Source: Sporosarcina sp. HYO08
GTDB taxonomy: Bacteria > Bacillota > Bacilli > Bacillales_A > Planococcaceae
DNA: 64,000 nt
NCBI RefSeq assembly: GCF_001563475.1
Contig: NZ_LPUT01000030.1
Span: 23,649-87,648 of the forward strand
Direction: 5' to 3'
The notes below the pieces were generated by a model. It was not told the DNA's origin, ran no database searches, and saw nothing but the letters and a program-made list of their open reading frames with translations. The position numbers and the translations under genes were made by a program. Numbering within the stretch: position 1 is the stretch's first letter; each line of letters opens with the position of its first letter. This document shows positions 63,557-64,000 of this stretch, piece after piece.

Positions 63557-63588
63557 TTGACATTACAAAATAGGCATGATAGTATAAT
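63557..63588 (+). promoter_or_regulatory. Possible upstream rrn promoter
   Basis: TTGACA (63557-63562) and TATAAT (63583-63588), but with a 20-nt spacer. If used, it is the first of three tandem rRNA promoters; it may instead be a weak remnant. Confidence 0.4.
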
Positions 63589-63654
63589 AAACGTCGCTTG
63601 AGGGGAGACGAAACATCAAACGGTTTCGATTGAAAAAGTTCCTCAAAAAAGTTC

Positions 63655-63683
63655 TTGACTCTCATGTCGAAAGATGGTAAATT
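63655..63683 (+). promoter_or_regulatory. rRNA operon promoter P1
   Basis: TTGACT (63655-63660), 17 nt, TAAATT (63678-63683), preceded by an A/T-rich UP-like stretch. Confidence 0.75.
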
Positions 63684-63742
63684 ATAGAAGTCGCTTTTCT
63701 GAAGTGGTAAGTAACATCGGAAAAAAGATAACTAAAAAGTTG

Positions 63743-63772
63743 TTGACAAGAGAAAGTGAAAAATGTTATATT
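63743..63772 (+). promoter_or_regulatory. rRNA operon promoter P2
   Basis: TTGACA (63743-63748), 17-18 nt, TTATAT/TATATT (63766-63772), with A-rich sequence upstream. About 160 nt before the mature 16S end. The leader contains GAACCTTGAAAACTGAACAG, common in Bacillales rrn leaders. Confidence 0.85.
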
Positions 63773-63932
63773 GTAAAAGTTGTCGCTAAGAAACGACAAC
63801 AACATGAACCTTGAAAACTGAACAGCAAAACGTTAACAAATACATTTGCGGATCCGACCCCGTCGGTGAAGTGAACAAAACAAGAATCTTCGGATTCAAA
63901 GTCAGCAAGAATTGAGCAAATCAATTTCTTCT

Positions 63933-64000
63933 ATTATGGAGAGTTTGATCCTGGCTCAGGACGAACGCTGGCGGCGTGCCTAATACATGCAAGTCGAGCG
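63933..64000 (+). rRNA. 16S ribosomal RNA, 5' end (runs off window)
   Basis: GGAGAGTTTGATCCTGGCTC is followed by AGGACGAACGCTGGCGGCGT and the GCCTAATACATGCAAGTCGA start of 16S rRNA. By alignment to the known 5' end the mature RNA begins near 63933. Only about 68 nt are inside the window. No tRNA is seen before it. Confidence 0.97.

Noticed and set aside
63505..63932. tRNA genes ahead of the 16S rRNA
   Set aside because: No cloverleaf or GTTCRANTC signature is seen in this stretch.

Overview
The window looks like chromosomal DNA of a low-GC, endospore-forming, motile Gram-positive of the Bacillales, most likely Planococcaceae (Sporosarcina/Lysinibacillus-like). Evidence: strong Shine-Dalgarno sites, Firmicute riboswitches, two gamma-type small acid-soluble spore proteins, a PdaA spore-cortex deacetylase, a SigD-type promoter before motAB, and a right-hand gene order (recX-yfhH-yfhP-mutY-sspE-ygaC-ygaD-ygaE-gsaB-ygaF-perR-ygzB-ygxA-16S) that I recall as the Bacillus subtilis yfh/yga-rrnD order. 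I see no prophage, transposase gene, CRISPR array or tRNA.

Layout. 1-8.5 kb: AbgT-type transporter (cut by the window edge), OsmC protein, BBE-type flavoprotein, one-domain Spo0M, a lysine-riboswitch-controlled amino-acid ABC importer, DinB protein, two small minus-strand genes. 8.6-16.5 kb: cobalamin riboswitch with metE, DedA protein, ACT-like protein, malate synthase G and a glyoxylate/hydroxypyruvate-type dehydrogenase. 16.5-25.5 kb: phospholipase A2-like protein, AarF/UbiB-type kinase with a probable N-terminal frameshift, an acyl-CoA-dehydrogenase-like flavoprotein heading a cystine-type ABC importer, patatin, LD-carboxypeptidase, UPF0180. 25.6-28.4 kb: an FNR-box-driven operon of DUF2249 proteins, an unrecognised 122-aa protein, a 12-TM NnrS/heme-copper-like protein and a MIP18/SufT-like protein. 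28.4-43.9 kb: ATP-grasp ligase (D-aspartate-ligase-like), amidase, DEAD helicase, methionine aminopeptidase, TPP riboswitch with thiT, an orphan structured element, PepF-type peptidase, carbonic anhydrase, AmpS, motAB, AGCS symporter. 44-50.8 kb: YtxH-like and YihY proteins, ZosA-type P-ATPase behind a PerR box, class I fumarase, MFS transporter. 50.8-64 kb: the conserved block named above, ending in tandem rRNA promoters and the 5' end of 16S rRNA.

Regulation is unusually readable. There are three riboswitches (lysine, B12, TPP), each followed by an intrinsic terminator. Two PerR boxes (perR itself and zosA) tie the resident perR to peroxide/metal homeostasis. An FNR box is centred at about -41.5 of the DUF2249 operon, a SigD promoter precedes motAB, and SigG-like promoters precede the duplicated SASP genes. 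Both amino-acid ABC operons carry a stem-loop right after the binding-protein gene, which would favour excess binding protein.

The least explained structures are: (i) a repeat family with long nested-hairpin copies (15.2 and 25.1 kb) and short terminator-like copies (16.4 and 20.8 kb); (ii) a strongly structured ORF-less stretch of about 190 nt after thiT; (iii) the FNR-controlled DUF2249/NnrS-like operon; and (iv) a roughly 435-bp tandem duplication carrying promoter, SASP gene, terminator and tail. No database search or folding program was used; names rest on motif and family recognition.
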